From Bacteroidales bacterium (lineage in GTDB: Bacteria; Bacteroidota; Bacteroidia; Bacteroidales; P3), in NCBI GenBank assembly GCA_017483575.1, contig JAFUWF010000007.1:25631-89630 (forward strand): a DNA stretch of 64,000 nucleotides, in the 5' to 3' direction. Of the stretch, positions 56,155-63,940 are shown piece by piece. The notes under the pieces are model-generated. The model saw nothing but the letters and a program-made list of their open reading frames with translations. It searched no databases and was not told the DNA's origin. Position 1 is the first letter of the stretch. Each line of letters starts with the position of its first letter. The translations under genes and the position numbers were made by a program.

Positions 56155-56229
56155 GGGAGTATAGCTCAGCTGGTTCAGAGCGCCTGCCTTACAAGCAGGA
56201 GGTCACTGGTTCGATCCCTGTTACTCCCA
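56155..56229 (+). tRNA. tRNA-Val (anticodon TAC)
   Basis: The acceptor GGGAGTA pairs with TACTCCC. The anticodon stem CCTGC/GCAGG encloses CTTACAA, and the T-arm GTTCGATC is present. The discriminator is A. A run of Ts starts just after CAC and may terminate the transcript. Confidence 0.95.
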
Positions 56230-56303
56230 CTTTTTTTTTATACCTATTCCCCTTTATAACATTATTTAAGAATTCATTTTATACTCCATTGAGAAAAATG
56301 TTG

Positions 56304-56312
56304 TACTTTTGC
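56304..56312 (+). promoter_or_regulatory. Promoter -7 element of the Cys-rich lipoprotein gene
   Basis: TACTTTTGC is preceded by AAAAATGTTG, 51 nt before the ATG. Confidence 0.7.
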
Positions 56313-56363
56313 AGTCGGAAAAATAAAGAAATAATTGTATAACAAATTAAAAATCAAACAACA

Positions 56364-56810
56364 ATGAAGAAAGTTTTCTCATTCTTTGGCGCCGCCCTCT
56401 TTGTCGCCGCCATGACCGTTTCCTGCGGAAACAACAACACCGAAGCTACCGACAGCGTCTGCGATAGCGCCAACGTCGAAGCCGCTTGCTGCGAGCAGCA
56501 GGCTGCCCAGCCCGTCGAGGCCGTTGCCATGACCGATGCCGAGCACCAGGCCATGCTGGACGCCGCCGCCGAGGCCGGCCGTGCCAAATGCAACTGCTAC
56601 AAGACCGACGCCGCCAGCGTTGAGGCTTGCATCAAAGGCATCCTCGCCCAGAGCTACGCTGCCTACCAGGACAACGAGGAGTTCAAAGCCGCTATGGAAG
56701 CTGAGTTCAACAGCTGCGTGAAGGAGAAAGCCACTGCCGCCATCAAGGATGCCGCCAACGAGGGTATCAAAGAAGGTGCCAAGGCCCTGTCCAACGCTCT
56801 GAAGAAATAA
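56364..56810 (+). CDS. Small Cys-rich lipoprotein, unknown function
   Basis: The 148-aa protein has lipobox MTVSC (Cys21) followed by an acidic Asn/Thr-rich spacer. The mature part holds seven further cysteines (VCDSANVEAACCEQQ, KCNCYKTD, EACIKG, NSCVKEK), and its second half is helical and Lys/Ala-rich. The cysteines could form disulfides or bind metal. No family is recognised. It has its own promoter and a strong terminator, suggesting a substantial expression level. Confidence 0.75.
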   Translation: MKKVFSFFGAALFVAAMTVSCGNNNTEATDSVCDSANVEAACCEQQAAQPVEAVAMTDAEHQAMLDAAAEAGRAKCNCYKTDAASVEACIKGILAQSYAAYQDNEEFKAAMEAEFNSCVKEKATAAIKDAANEGIKEGAKALSNALKK

Positions 56811-56842
56811 GTTTTTCCAACCCGGAAAACGTAAACAAACCA

Positions 56843-56885
56843 CGACAGGCCTGTGCACTCGCACCAGGCCTGTCGCTTTTTTTTG
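56843..56885 (+). terminator. Terminator of the Cys-rich lipoprotein gene
   Basis: The stem CGACAGGCCTG/CAGGCCTGTCG with an 11-nt loop is followed by nine Ts. Confidence 0.9.
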
Positions 56886-56891
56886 CCCACA

Positions 56892-57281
56892 ATGAAACGC
56901 ACACTCACCGCAGCCCTCGCCGCCCTGCTCCTCCTCGGCGCCTGCCGCCACGACGAACGCCCGGCCGACGTCCTCGATGCTCCCCGCATGGTGGCTTTCC
57001 TCACCGACGCCTACCTCCTCGAGGGATTCTACGCCGTGGAGTCGCAGTACCGCTACGACGCCATGACCCCCGAAGTGCTCCGCGCCTACGACGACATCCT
57101 CAAGGCGCACCACACCAGCCGCGAGCAGGTGGAACACAGCTTCGACTACTACGCCTCGCACCCCGACCTCTACCGCACCATCCAGGACAGCGTCCTCGCC
57201 ATCCTCGATCGGCAGTCCGAGGCCGACACCGCCGCCAAAGCGGCACCCTCGCCTTCGGCACCTATCCTGTTGCCGATGTAA
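56892..57281 (+). CDS. DUF4296 lipoprotein
   Basis: The 129-aa protein has lipobox LLLGAC (about Cys18). Its helical body has the DUF4296 pattern: a first helix MVAFLTDAYLLEGFY, then an insert and VLRAYDDILKAHHTSREQVEHSFDYYASHPDLYR. The function is unknown. The ATG at 56892 is used because the upstream in-frame extension lies within the preceding terminator. It converges on nadB through a shared terminator. Confidence 0.82.
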   Translation: MKRTLTAALAALLLLGACRHDERPADVLDAPRMVAFLTDAYLLEGFYAVESQYRYDAMTPEVLRAYDDILKAHHTSREQVEHSFDYYASHPDLYRTIQDSVLAILDRQSEADTAAKAAPSPSAPILLPM

Positions 57282-57294
57282 ACGTCAGAAAAAC

Positions 57295-57320
57295 AAAAGC
57301 CCGCCGGAAGCGGGCTTTTT
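57295..57320. terminator. Bidirectional terminator between the DUF4296 gene and nadB
   Basis: The stem AAAAGCCCGC/GCGGGCTTTT with loop CGGAA has U-tract potential on both strands. Confidence 0.85.
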
Positions 57321-58886
57321 TCATATCAGGTCCAGGCTGTAGTGCAACCCTACATTCTGCCGTCGGGCCCTCGCCATCTTGATAATCAGATAGGCACACG
57401 CTATGAGGTTGCGCAACTCCGAGAGCGGCTCGGTGAGCACACTCCGGTTGTAGAGGTCCTCGGTCTCGCGGAAAATGAGGTTCAACCTGTCGAAGGCACG
57501 CTGCAGACGCAGGTCGCTGCGCACAATGCCTACATAGTTCCACATAATCTCCTGCAACTCCTTCTTGGTCTGCGTGATGAGCACCATCTCCTCGTTCAGC
57601 ACCATTCCCTCGGCGTTCCAGTCCGGCACCTCGCTCTTGATGGTCAGCTCCCCGCTGCCCTTTCGGGCAATGGCGCTCTGCGCCGCATTGTGGGCATACA
57701 CCACAGCCTCCAGCAACGAGTTGGAGGCCAAACGGTTGCCACCATGCAGACCCGTGCAGGAACACTCGCCGGCGGCATAGAGGTTGCGGATGGAGCTCTC
57801 GCCGTGGCGGTCCACCTTGATGCCGCCGCACTGGTAGTGCGCCGCCGGACGGATGGGAATCATGTCGCGCGTGATGTCGATACCGATGCTCAGGCACTTG
57901 GCATAGATGGTGGGGAACCCCTCGATGAGCTCCTTCTTGCCGATGCCCCGGGCGTCGAGGTAGAGGTAGTCCTTGCCGCTGAGCTTCATCTCGTTGTCGA
58001 TGGCACGGGCCACAATATCGCGCGGCGCCAGGCTCAGGCGCTCGTCGTATTTCTGCATGAACTCGTTGCCATTGCGGTCCTTCAGTATGGCCCCTGCGCC
58101 ACGCATGGCCTCCGTGATGAGGAACGCCGGCTTCTCGGCAGGGTTGTAAAGGCTGGTGGGATGGAACTGCATGAATTCCAGATCGCTGAGCACTCCACGG
58201 GCACGGTGCACCATGGCCACACCGTCGCCCGTGGAAATAACGGGCGTGGTGGTGGTGGAGTACACATTGCCCATGCCTCCCGTGGCCAACAGGGTGACTC
58301 CGGCCAGGTACGTGTCGATACGGTTGGTGTCGCAGTCGAGGGCATAGACGCCATAGCACTCGATTCCGGGAGTATGTTTCGTAACACGCTGACCCAGATG
58401 GTGCTGCGTGATGATGTCGATGGCAAACTGGCGCTCGCGGATCTCGATGTTGGGATGGCGGCGGGCTGCTTCGAGCAGTCCGCGCTCAATCTCCTCCCCG
58501 GTATTGTCCTTGTGGTGGAGGATGCGGAACTCCGAGTGGCCCCCCTCGCGGTGGAGGTCGAAACGGTCGCCTTTGCGGTCGAGGTCGAAGTTGACACCGT
58601 ACTGCACCAGCTCGCGGATACGGTCCGGAGCCTCGCGGATGGTCATCTCCACCACCTCGCGATCGCAAATGCCGTCACCGGCAACGAGAGTGTCATGGAT
58701 GTGCTTGTCGAAGGAGTCGCTGTCGTACATCACAGCGGCGATACCCCCCTGGGCATAGCGCGTACTGCCTTCGGCAGCGTCACCCTTGGTCAGAATGACT
58801 ACTTTTCCGTACGGGGCCACTTTCAGGGCGAACGAAAGGCCGGCAATACCCGACCCAACAACAAGGAAATCAACTTCGTATCGCAT
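57321..58886 (-). CDS. nadB: L-aspartate oxidase (NAD biosynthesis)
   Basis: The 521-aa flavoprotein oxidises L-aspartate to iminoaspartate, the first step of de novo NAD synthesis. The FAD motif VVGSGIAGLSFAL is at about 9-21. The family phrase EGSTRYAQGGIAA follows, and the active-site region includes REGGHSEFRILHHKDNTG. The C-terminal helical domain is present. nadA and nadC are not adjacent. The promoter lies at 58909-58917, immediately downstream (in transcription order) of repeat copy D. Confidence 0.93.
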   Translation of the reverse strand: MRYEVDFLVVGSGIAGLSFALKVAPYGKVVILTKGDAAEGSTRYAQGGIAAVMYDSDSFDKHIHDTLVAGDGICDREVVEMTIREAPDRIRELVQYGVNFDLDRKGDRFDLHREGGHSEFRILHHKDNTGEEIERGLLEAARRHPNIEIRERQFAIDIITQHHLGQRVTKHTPGIECYGVYALDCDTNRIDTYLAGVTLLATGGMGNVYSTTTTPVISTGDGVAMVHRARGVLSDLEFMQFHPTSLYNPAEKPAFLITEAMRGAGAILKDRNGNEFMQKYDERLSLAPRDIVARAIDNEMKLSGKDYLYLDARGIGKKELIEGFPTIYAKCLSIGIDITRDMIPIRPAAHYQCGGIKVDRHGESSIRNLYAAGECSCTGLHGGNRLASNSLLEAVVYAHNAAQSAIARKGSGELTIKSEVPDWNAEGMVLNEEMVLITQTKKELQEIMWNYVGIVRSDLRLQRAFDRLNLIFRETEDLYNRSVLTEPLSELRNLIACAYLIIKMARARRQNVGLHYSLDLI

Positions 58887-58908
58887 AATCTAGTTTCTTT
58901 TAGCACTT

Positions 58909-58917
58909 GCAAAGATA
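58909..58917 (-). promoter_or_regulatory. nadB promoter -7 element
   Basis: The minus strand reads TATCTTTGC, 22 nt before the nadB ATG. Confidence 0.75.
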
Positions 58918-58960
58918 CACATTTTTTCCAAACCAGCCAAAAACTCCTTCCACAGGCACC

Positions 58961-59136
58961 AAACAGGGGTCACACAGGTGTCTTATTCGACCGTTCTTAT
59001 ATAGTATACATATAGTATACATATACTTCTCATATAGTATTTATATACAGTATATGAATACTATATGAGAAGTATATGTATACTATATGCATACTATATG
59101 ACAAGGGTCGAATTTGGAGCCTGTCTGACAGGGTTT
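58961..59136 (-). repeat. 11-bp-unit inverted-repeat element, copy D (complete)
   Basis: On the minus strand it starts at the stop codon of the response regulator with AAAACCCTGTCAGACAGG and CCAAATTCGACCC. It then runs through CATATAGTATG, CATATAGTATA, CATATACTTCT and CATATAGTATT, turns, and returns as complementary units ending AAGAACGGTCGAATAAGACACCTG. It has one more 11-bp unit than copy C; the flanks are almost identical. Confidence 0.9.
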
Positions 59137-59952
59137 TCAGCGCGGCAAAAACTTGATATCGGCAGGGCTGATGAGGCCCAGGGAGAGGGCTTTGGCAACG
59201 CGGGCGGCGCTCTTGTTGACGATGTCGAAGCGCTGCGAGAGGTCCTTCTGGTGTTCCTGGATGGCCTTGTCGCTCTCGCCGAGGCGCGAGGAAATCTCGC
59301 TGGCGGTGCAGCCGGCGGCCTCGTAGAGGAGGAGTTGGCGCTCGGCGTCGCTGACCTCGATGGCGGCCTGCGTGCCCACGAGGGCGAAGTAGTGCTCGGC
59401 GGCCTCCTTGAGGGTGAGCATGACGAGGTAGTTGAAATAGAAGCGTTCGCCACGTTCGAGGCAGGCGATGGCACGGATGATGTTCTCGATGGAGAAGCCG
59501 CCGGCGGCGTTCTTGCTGACGAAGGCGCTGGCGCCGAGGCGCAGGGCCTCCATGACGACGGAGCCGATCTCGCCTATGCGCTGCGGACGGCGCTCCTCGG
59601 AGGGCAGCGGGTTGTCGAAGCGGCCGGAGAAGATGATGATGCGGACGTCGGGGTAGCGCTCGTGGACGCGGCGTGTGATGAGGAGGCCTCCCGTGGGCTC
59701 GCCCTGGAATTCCATGTCCACGAGGAGGTAGTTGGGGGCTTCAGCGTTCTCGAGAGCTGCCAGCAGGGAGGGGCCGGAGGCGAAGGTCTCCACCATCTCC
59801 ACACGGCGTGTCTCCGTGGCGCCGTCGTCGCCGGTGTGGCATTCCACCTCGGTGGCGCGGCTGTTCATCTCCAGTTTGACGGCCTTGCGTATCAGAGGCT
59901 CGTCGTCGACCATCATTACTTTTATTATGTTCATTGTTCTAGTTTTGTTCAT
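59137..59952 (-). CDS. LuxR-type response regulator
   Basis: The 271-aa protein has a receiver domain (about 9-165) with acidic pocket VDDE, a phospho-acceptor Asp in YLLVDMEFQG (about 78) and the switch Lys in VSKNAAGG. The C-terminal helix-turn-helix is LLYEAAGCTASEISSRLGESDKAIQEHQ (about 205-232). Residues 7 onward (MNIIKVMMVDDE) could be the true start. It is the likely partner of the histidine kinase gene 60 bp upstream on the same strand. The receiver is longer than usual, with an insertion around 55-65 and 110-120. Confidence 0.88.
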   Translation of the reverse strand: MNKTRTMNIIKVMMVDDEPLIRKAVKLEMNSRATEVECHTGDDGATETRRVEMVETFASGPSLLAALENAEAPNYLLVDMEFQGEPTGGLLITRRVHERYPDVRIIIFSGRFDNPLPSEERRPQRIGEIGSVVMEALRLGASAFVSKNAAGGFSIENIIRAIACLERGERFYFNYLVMLTLKEAAEHYFALVGTQAAIEVSDAERQLLLYEAAGCTASEISSRLGESDKAIQEHQKDLSQRFDIVNKSAARVAKALSLGLISPADIKFLPR

Positions 59953-59959
59953 TTTTTCT

Positions 59960-59999
59960 GCTCCCCTAAGTTAGGGGAGCTGGCAGCCCGTCAGGGCTG
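59960..59999 (-). repeat. Double hairpin between the kinase and regulator genes
   Basis: GCTCCCCTAA/TTAGGGGAGC (59960-59980) is followed directly by CAGCCC-GTCA-GGGCTG (59984-59999). It is the same hairpin style as the in-frame hairpins in ddl. It lies in the 60-bp gap of a two-gene operon. Confidence 0.75.
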
Positions 60000-60012
60000 A
60001 CTGAGGAGTGTG

Positions 60013-62004
60013 TCACCCTTCCGCCAGCAACACGTGCATAGCCGTCCCCTCCCCCACCGTGCTCTCCACCCAGAGCTTGCAGCCGCGGCGGGTGTTGTCG
60101 TCGTGTTTCTTGACGATGTAGCGGCAGAGGATGAGTCCGAAGCCGTGTTCGCTGCCGGGGGCCAGCGTGCGGTCGGCCTTGAAGAGATTCTCCTGCTGCT
60201 CCTCGTTCATGCCGGTGCCGGTGTCCCGTACGGTAATCTCTACAAAGCCATCCTGCTCAGGATTGTCCATTATCCGTCCACGACTCTCCACCGTCACGCT
60301 GCCGTGCTCGGTGTGCTGCAGGGCGTTGTTGACGAGGTTGCGGAAGAGGATGGTGACGAGCAGACGGTCGCCACGGAGCCTGGCGGCGGTGGGCTGGAAC
60401 CGCAACTCCACGTCCTTGGCGGGGGTGATGACCTGGCGACGCACGTCGTCCAGCACCTCCTGCAGGGGGAAGGTGCCGAGGTTGAAGGCCAGGCCCGTGG
60501 GGATGGAGAGGGAGGTCCAGTTCTTGATGTTGTCGAAGGTGCGCAGGAGCTGTTCGAGGACCTCGGAGCGCAGGTCGGCAGGGAGGTTGGGGTTGCGGAG
60601 GTAGCCTATGAAGGGGCTGATGTCGTGGCGCATGACGCTAAGGCAGGTCTCCACGTTGGCGATGCGTTCCACATCGCGCCGCTTGGCCTCCTGGAGCTGT
60701 CGCTTCTCTTTCCTCAGCCTCAAGCCGTTGCACCACAGCAGCGCCGTCAGCGCCAGCAGCGCCAGCAGCAGGCCTCCGAGCACGAAGGCGAAGACCGTCA
60801 GCCAGTGACTGCGGCCCTGGGCCATCTCCAGAGAAGTCTGCAGGGCGAAGTCCTCCTTCTCGTTGCGGGCTATGTAGTCCTGGAGCTCGCAGCGGTGCTC
60901 GTACCACTGGCGGTTCTCCCATGGCCGCCGGGCCACGCCGCTGCGGATGAGGACGTCGAAGTAGCCCACCTCCATCTTGGGTGCCGCAAAGGGGGTCCAC
61001 GTCCCTTTCAGGGCTCGCCACTCGTTGAGGACCTTGTGGGCCTTGAGGGTGTCGCCGATGAGCAGGGCATAGCGCGCCGTGGAGGTGACGCCGCCGAGCA
61101 TCTGGTAGGGGTCGCCATAGTCGAAGAAACACGCGCGGGCCTCGTCGTAGAGGGCCAGGACACTGTCGGGGCTCACCGTACCAGGCATGTTCTTGTGTAT
61201 CAGGGCCGTCATCTGAAGGGTGTTGGCGTAGTTGTAGAGGCAGAAGGCACTCACGGTGTCGCCCTGGAGGAGGGTGCGTTCCAGGCGGTCGAGGATCTCG
61301 AAGTTCTGGTCGCAGTAGTCGAGGGCCCGCAGGCTTTCGCCGGCGGACTGCAGACCGTAGGCGAGGGCGTAGTTGAGGGCCATGTCCTGGGCGTAGTCCA
61401 CACGCAGGGAGGGCCTGCGGGCTTCGACCTCGGAGATGGTGGTCATGACGTCATCCTCCTTGCCGTTGCGATAGTGGAAGTTGAGGGTGAGGAGGGTGAT
61501 GTAGTACTCGGTCTGGGCGTAGTTGTAGAGGAGGTTGTCGCTGTTGTCCTCGAGGATGCCGCTGCGGCCGATGTCGTAGAGCAGGTGGTAGGAGTCGGCA
61601 ATCTGGCAGTTGCGCTGCAGCAGACGGGCACGGAGGAGGTTGGCGATGACACGCTCGATGTCGCCGTTCTTCATGGCAGCATTGCGCAGGGCCACAAGCT
61701 TGTCCACCTGGTCGAGCATGGCGTTGGCGTTGGCATAGTCGGAGGTGAGGAAATAGGCGAACGCCATGTTGTTGCGGGCCCGCAGCTCGCCGTCGACGTA
61801 GTCGGGCAGGGAGTCGTGGATATAGGCCAAGGCACTGTCGCTGAAGGCGAGGCAGCGCTCGGGGTCGCGGTAGCGGTTGACGAAGGCCTCCTTGTTCAGC
61901 CCGTCGACGCGCGAACGGCGCAAGGGGTCCACCGGCGCCTCTTTGCTACATGCCGAAAGTAGTAAAAATGCGACAAATAACGTATATATCAACTTACTTT
62001 TCAC
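60013..62004 (-). CDS. Sensor histidine kinase with periplasmic TPR domain
   Basis: The 663-aa protein begins with a lipoprotein-like signal (FLLLSACSKE), a periplasmic helical TPR region (about 40-380) and one membrane helix (about 400-422, VFAFVLGGLLLALLALTALLW). It continues with a short coiled coil, a dimerisation helix with the phospho-acceptor His in MRHDIS, and the ATPase boxes NLVNNALQHTEHG, DTGTGM and GFGLILCRYIV. It should sense an envelope signal and phosphorylate the regulator downstream. The signal is unknown. Promoter at 62008-62016. Confidence 0.88.
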   Translation of the reverse strand: MKSKLIYTLFVAFLLLSACSKEAPVDPLRRSRVDGLNKEAFVNRYRDPERCLAFSDSALAYIHDSLPDYVDGELRARNNMAFAYFLTSDYANANAMLDQVDKLVALRNAAMKNGDIERVIANLLRARLLQRNCQIADSYHLLYDIGRSGILEDNSDNLLYNYAQTEYYITLLTLNFHYRNGKEDDVMTTISEVEARRPSLRVDYAQDMALNYALAYGLQSAGESLRALDYCDQNFEILDRLERTLLQGDTVSAFCLYNYANTLQMTALIHKNMPGTVSPDSVLALYDEARACFFDYGDPYQMLGGVTSTARYALLIGDTLKAHKVLNEWRALKGTWTPFAAPKMEVGYFDVLIRSGVARRPWENRQWYEHRCELQDYIARNEKEDFALQTSLEMAQGRSHWLTVFAFVLGGLLLALLALTALLWCNGLRLRKEKRQLQEAKRRDVERIANVETCLSVMRHDISPFIGYLRNPNLPADLRSEVLEQLLRTFDNIKNWTSLSIPTGLAFNLGTFPLQEVLDDVRRQVITPAKDVELRFQPTAARLRGDRLLVTILFRNLVNNALQHTEHGSVTVESRGRIMDNPEQDGFVEITVRDTGTGMNEEQQENLFKADRTLAPGSEHGFGLILCRYIVKKHDDNTRRGCKLWVESTVGEGTAMHVLLAEG

Positions 62005-62007
62005 GCT

Positions 62008-62016
62008 GCAAAGGTA
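62008..62016 (-). promoter_or_regulatory. Promoter -7 element of the two-component operon
   Basis: The minus strand reads TACCTTTGC and lies only 4 nt before the annotated ATG. The messenger is therefore nearly leaderless, or the true start is a later codon. Confidence 0.65.
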
Positions 62017-62100
62017 CGAAATATTTTTGAATTAGAGGCTAAAAATCATCATCTTAAAAATTATTTTGCAAAAAGATTTGGTCATGTCGGAAAATGTTCG

Positions 62101-62109
62101 TACTTTTGC
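62101..62109 (+). promoter_or_regulatory. tRNA-Cys promoter -7 element
   Basis: TACTTTTGC lies within GGTCATGTCGGAAAATGTTCG upstream and ACTCGCA downstream, the block shared with the tRNA-Val promoter. Confidence 0.75.
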
Positions 62110-62133
62110 ACTCGCATTTGACAAGCAAGAGAA

Positions 62134-62207
62134 GGTCGTTTGGCCGAGGGGCTAGGCACAGGTCTGCAAAACCTGCTACTCCGGTTCAAATCCGGAAGCG
62201 ACCTCCA
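62134..62207 (+). tRNA. tRNA-Cys (anticodon GCA), CCA encoded
   Basis: The acceptor GGTCGTT pairs with AGCGACC (one G-U). The anticodon stem CAGGT/ACCTG encloses CTGCAAA. The discriminator is T (U73, as expected for tRNA-Cys), followed by CCA. The T-arm is GGTTCAAATCC. Confidence 0.95.
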
Positions 62208-62210
62208 ACA

Positions 62211-62241
62211 AAAAAAGGAACCGAAGTTTCGGTTCCTTTTT
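62211..62241. terminator. Bidirectional terminator between tRNA-Cys and ddl
   Basis: The stem GGAACCG/CGGTTCC is flanked by A- and T-runs on both sides, 2 bp from the ddl stop codon. Confidence 0.85.
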
Positions 62242-62243
62242 CG

Positions 62244-63287
62244 TTATGCCAGGGCGGCCTGGATGGCCATCTCGTAGAGCTCGGCGGGACTGATGCCCAT
62301 GGCCCGGGCCTGCTTGGGGACGATGCTCTCGGCGCTCTGGCCGGGGATGGTGTTGACCTCGAGGAAGTAGAGTTCCTGTTCCTCGGTGTTGTAGATGTAG
62401 TCGAAACGGACGATGCCGGCGCAGCCCAAGAGGTCGTAGAGGCGGTAGGAGACCTTCTGGATGTGGCGGGCGATGTCCTCGTCGAGGGTGGCGGGGGTCA
62501 CCTCGTCGCTGAATCCTTGGTACTTGGCCTCGTAGTCGAAAAACTCGTGGCCGCCCTTGGGGATAATTTCGGTGATGGGGAAGACAAGTTTCTTGCCGTC
62601 AGCTTTGCGGAAGACGCCGCAGTCGAACTCGCGGCCGACGATGGCCTCCTCGACGAGGACCTGACGGTCTTCGGTGAGGGCTTCGCGGATGGCGGGGAGG
62701 AGCTGCCCGCGGTTCTTGACCTTGGTGGTGGCCACACTGCTGCCGCCGGCGGCGGGCTTGACGAAGACGGGATAACGCATGCCGTCCATCAGCTCGTCGA
62801 GCTTGGCGTCGGTGGGAGGTTCCTTGTAGAGGAGGACGGACTTGGCGACCTTGACGATGCCGAAACTCTTGACGACGGGGTTGCAGTAGCCTTTGTGGAA
62901 GGTGAGGCTGGAGGTGTAGAAGCCGCAGGTGGTGTAGCGGATGCCGCGGAGGTCGAGGTAGCCCTGGAGGACACCGTTTTCGCCGGGGTTGCCGTGGATG
63001 ATGATGAAGGCGAGGTCGAAGTGCAGCCTCACCCCCTGCCCCTCTCCCCCCGGAGAGGGGAGTAGAATGCTGAAGTCGTTCATGTCCACGGGCACGGGGA
63101 TTTCACTCCGCTCTCCGCTCGGAGAGGGGTCGGGGACGAGGCCATACCACCCCTGGCGGTCGACAACAATCTTGTATACGTTGTATTTGTTGTGGTCCAA
63201 CTGACCATACACCTGGTTGCCGCTGGCGATGCTGATGTCGTGCTCGCCGCTGTAGCCACCCATGAGAAGAGCTATGTTTTTCTTCAT
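62244..63287 (-). CDS. ddl: D-alanine--D-alanine ligase with two repeat insertions
   Basis: The 347-aa ATP-grasp ligase makes D-Ala-D-Ala for peptidoglycan. The N-terminus is NIALLMGGYSGEHDIS, with FIIIHGNPGENG and the C-terminal EVNTIPGQSAESIVPKQ. It is longer than I expect for this group because two hairpin-derived stretches (DPSPSGERSE and LLPSPGGEGQG) flank the segment EIPVPVDMNDFSI. Both are in frame. The ATG at 63287 (MKKN) is preferred over 63296. Confidence 0.9.
   Translation of the reverse strand: MKKNIALLMGGYSGEHDISIASGNQVYGQLDHNKYNVYKIVVDRQGWYGLVPDPSPSGERSEIPVPVDMNDFSILLPSPGGEGQGVRLHFDLAFIIIHGNPGENGVLQGYLDLRGIRYTTCGFYTSSLTFHKGYCNPVVKSFGIVKVAKSVLLYKEPPTDAKLDELMDGMRYPVFVKPAAGGSSVATTKVKNRGQLLPAIREALTEDRQVLVEEAIVGREFDCGVFRKADGKKLVFPITEIIPKGGHEFFDYEAKYQGFSDEVTPATLDEDIARHIQKVSYRLYDLLGCAGIVRFDYIYNTEEQELYFLEVNTIPGQSAESIVPKQARAMGISPAELYEMAIQAALA
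63039..63126 (-). repeat. Two in-frame hairpin repeats in ddl
   Basis: CCCCTCTCC-CCCC-GGAGAGGGG (63039-63060) and CTCTCC-GCTC-GGAGAG (63111-63126) are two copies of one hairpin type within 90 bp. They encode the similar peptides PSPGGEGQG and PSPSGERSE. Confidence 0.85.
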
Positions 63288-63468
63288 TGTTATCATAATT
63301 ATAATGCCACCCCATTAACGTGGCAGGGGCGAGAATATTGTATCCCTACATAGTATTTTATCTCAATTCAGCAGTCAGGGTCTGCTAATTTTCTCTCCTT
63401 TCCGATAATTCCATTGGCAACATCCGCAAACTGGGAGAGGTCTGCCTCGTGCAGCGGGTAGAACACGC
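63288..63468. other. Intergenic DNA, no gene seen
   Basis: Upstream of ddl there is no convincing reading frame. No good TAnnTTTG element was found for ddl. Confidence 0.4.
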
Positions 63469-63840
63469 TCAGACCTCATTGATACCCAGTCCCTTTCGAC
63501 ACATATAGACAAAGCTCCTACGGGTAAGCCACTGGTAGTAGGGCAGCACCCAACGGGCCCAGTATTCGGGGCCAACGGTGTAGCTGCCGTCATTGGCCTA
63601 CATCAGGGTGCCGCCGGAGGCTTCCACCACCGTGTCTGCCAACTCTGCACCCGAAAAGCCCACCAATATGCCCTGGCCATTTTTCCAATTGTTTCTGATG
63701 ATGTCAATTACGTAGGTCACGTCTTCCGCCATCGGTTTGGAGGCAGTCTGGCGGTACTTGCCGCGGGGCGCCTTAATAGGCGCCCCGCCCGTAGTCGTTG
63801 TAGGTCTTGTCCTCACCGGAGTGCAAAAAGAATGTAACAT
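63469..63840 (-). pseudogene. Decayed gene with internal stop codon and hairpin insertion
   Basis: The frame from 63840 reads a plausible protein segment (EDVTYVIDIIRNNWKNGQGI, then LVGFSGAELADTVVEASGGT), meets a TAG at 63598-63600 and continues in frame with NDGSYTVGPEYWARWVLPYY up to a TGA at 63469. Upstream, GEDKTYNDYGRGA appears in another frame just before the hairpin at 63763-63788, suggesting a frameshift there. The family is not recognised. It could instead be chance coding in repetitive DNA. Confidence 0.4.
63763..63788 (-). repeat. GC-rich hairpin inside the decayed gene
   Basis: A perfect 11-bp stem GCGGGGCGCCT/AGGCGCCCCGC with loop TAAT coincides with the apparent frame change. 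Confidence 0.75.
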
Positions 63841-63940
63841 TTTCGTTTTTCTGATGGTGACCTCTAAAAATTATATATCAAATATTCAACAATATAAATC
63901 ATAGAACTGCGTTATATATAATAAAACAGCGACATCACCT

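Noticed and set aside
63375-63593. A 72-codon minus-strand frame
   Set aside because: It is Pro/Cys/Arg-rich without pattern. The neighbouring frame that continues past the TAG at 63598 looks more protein-like.
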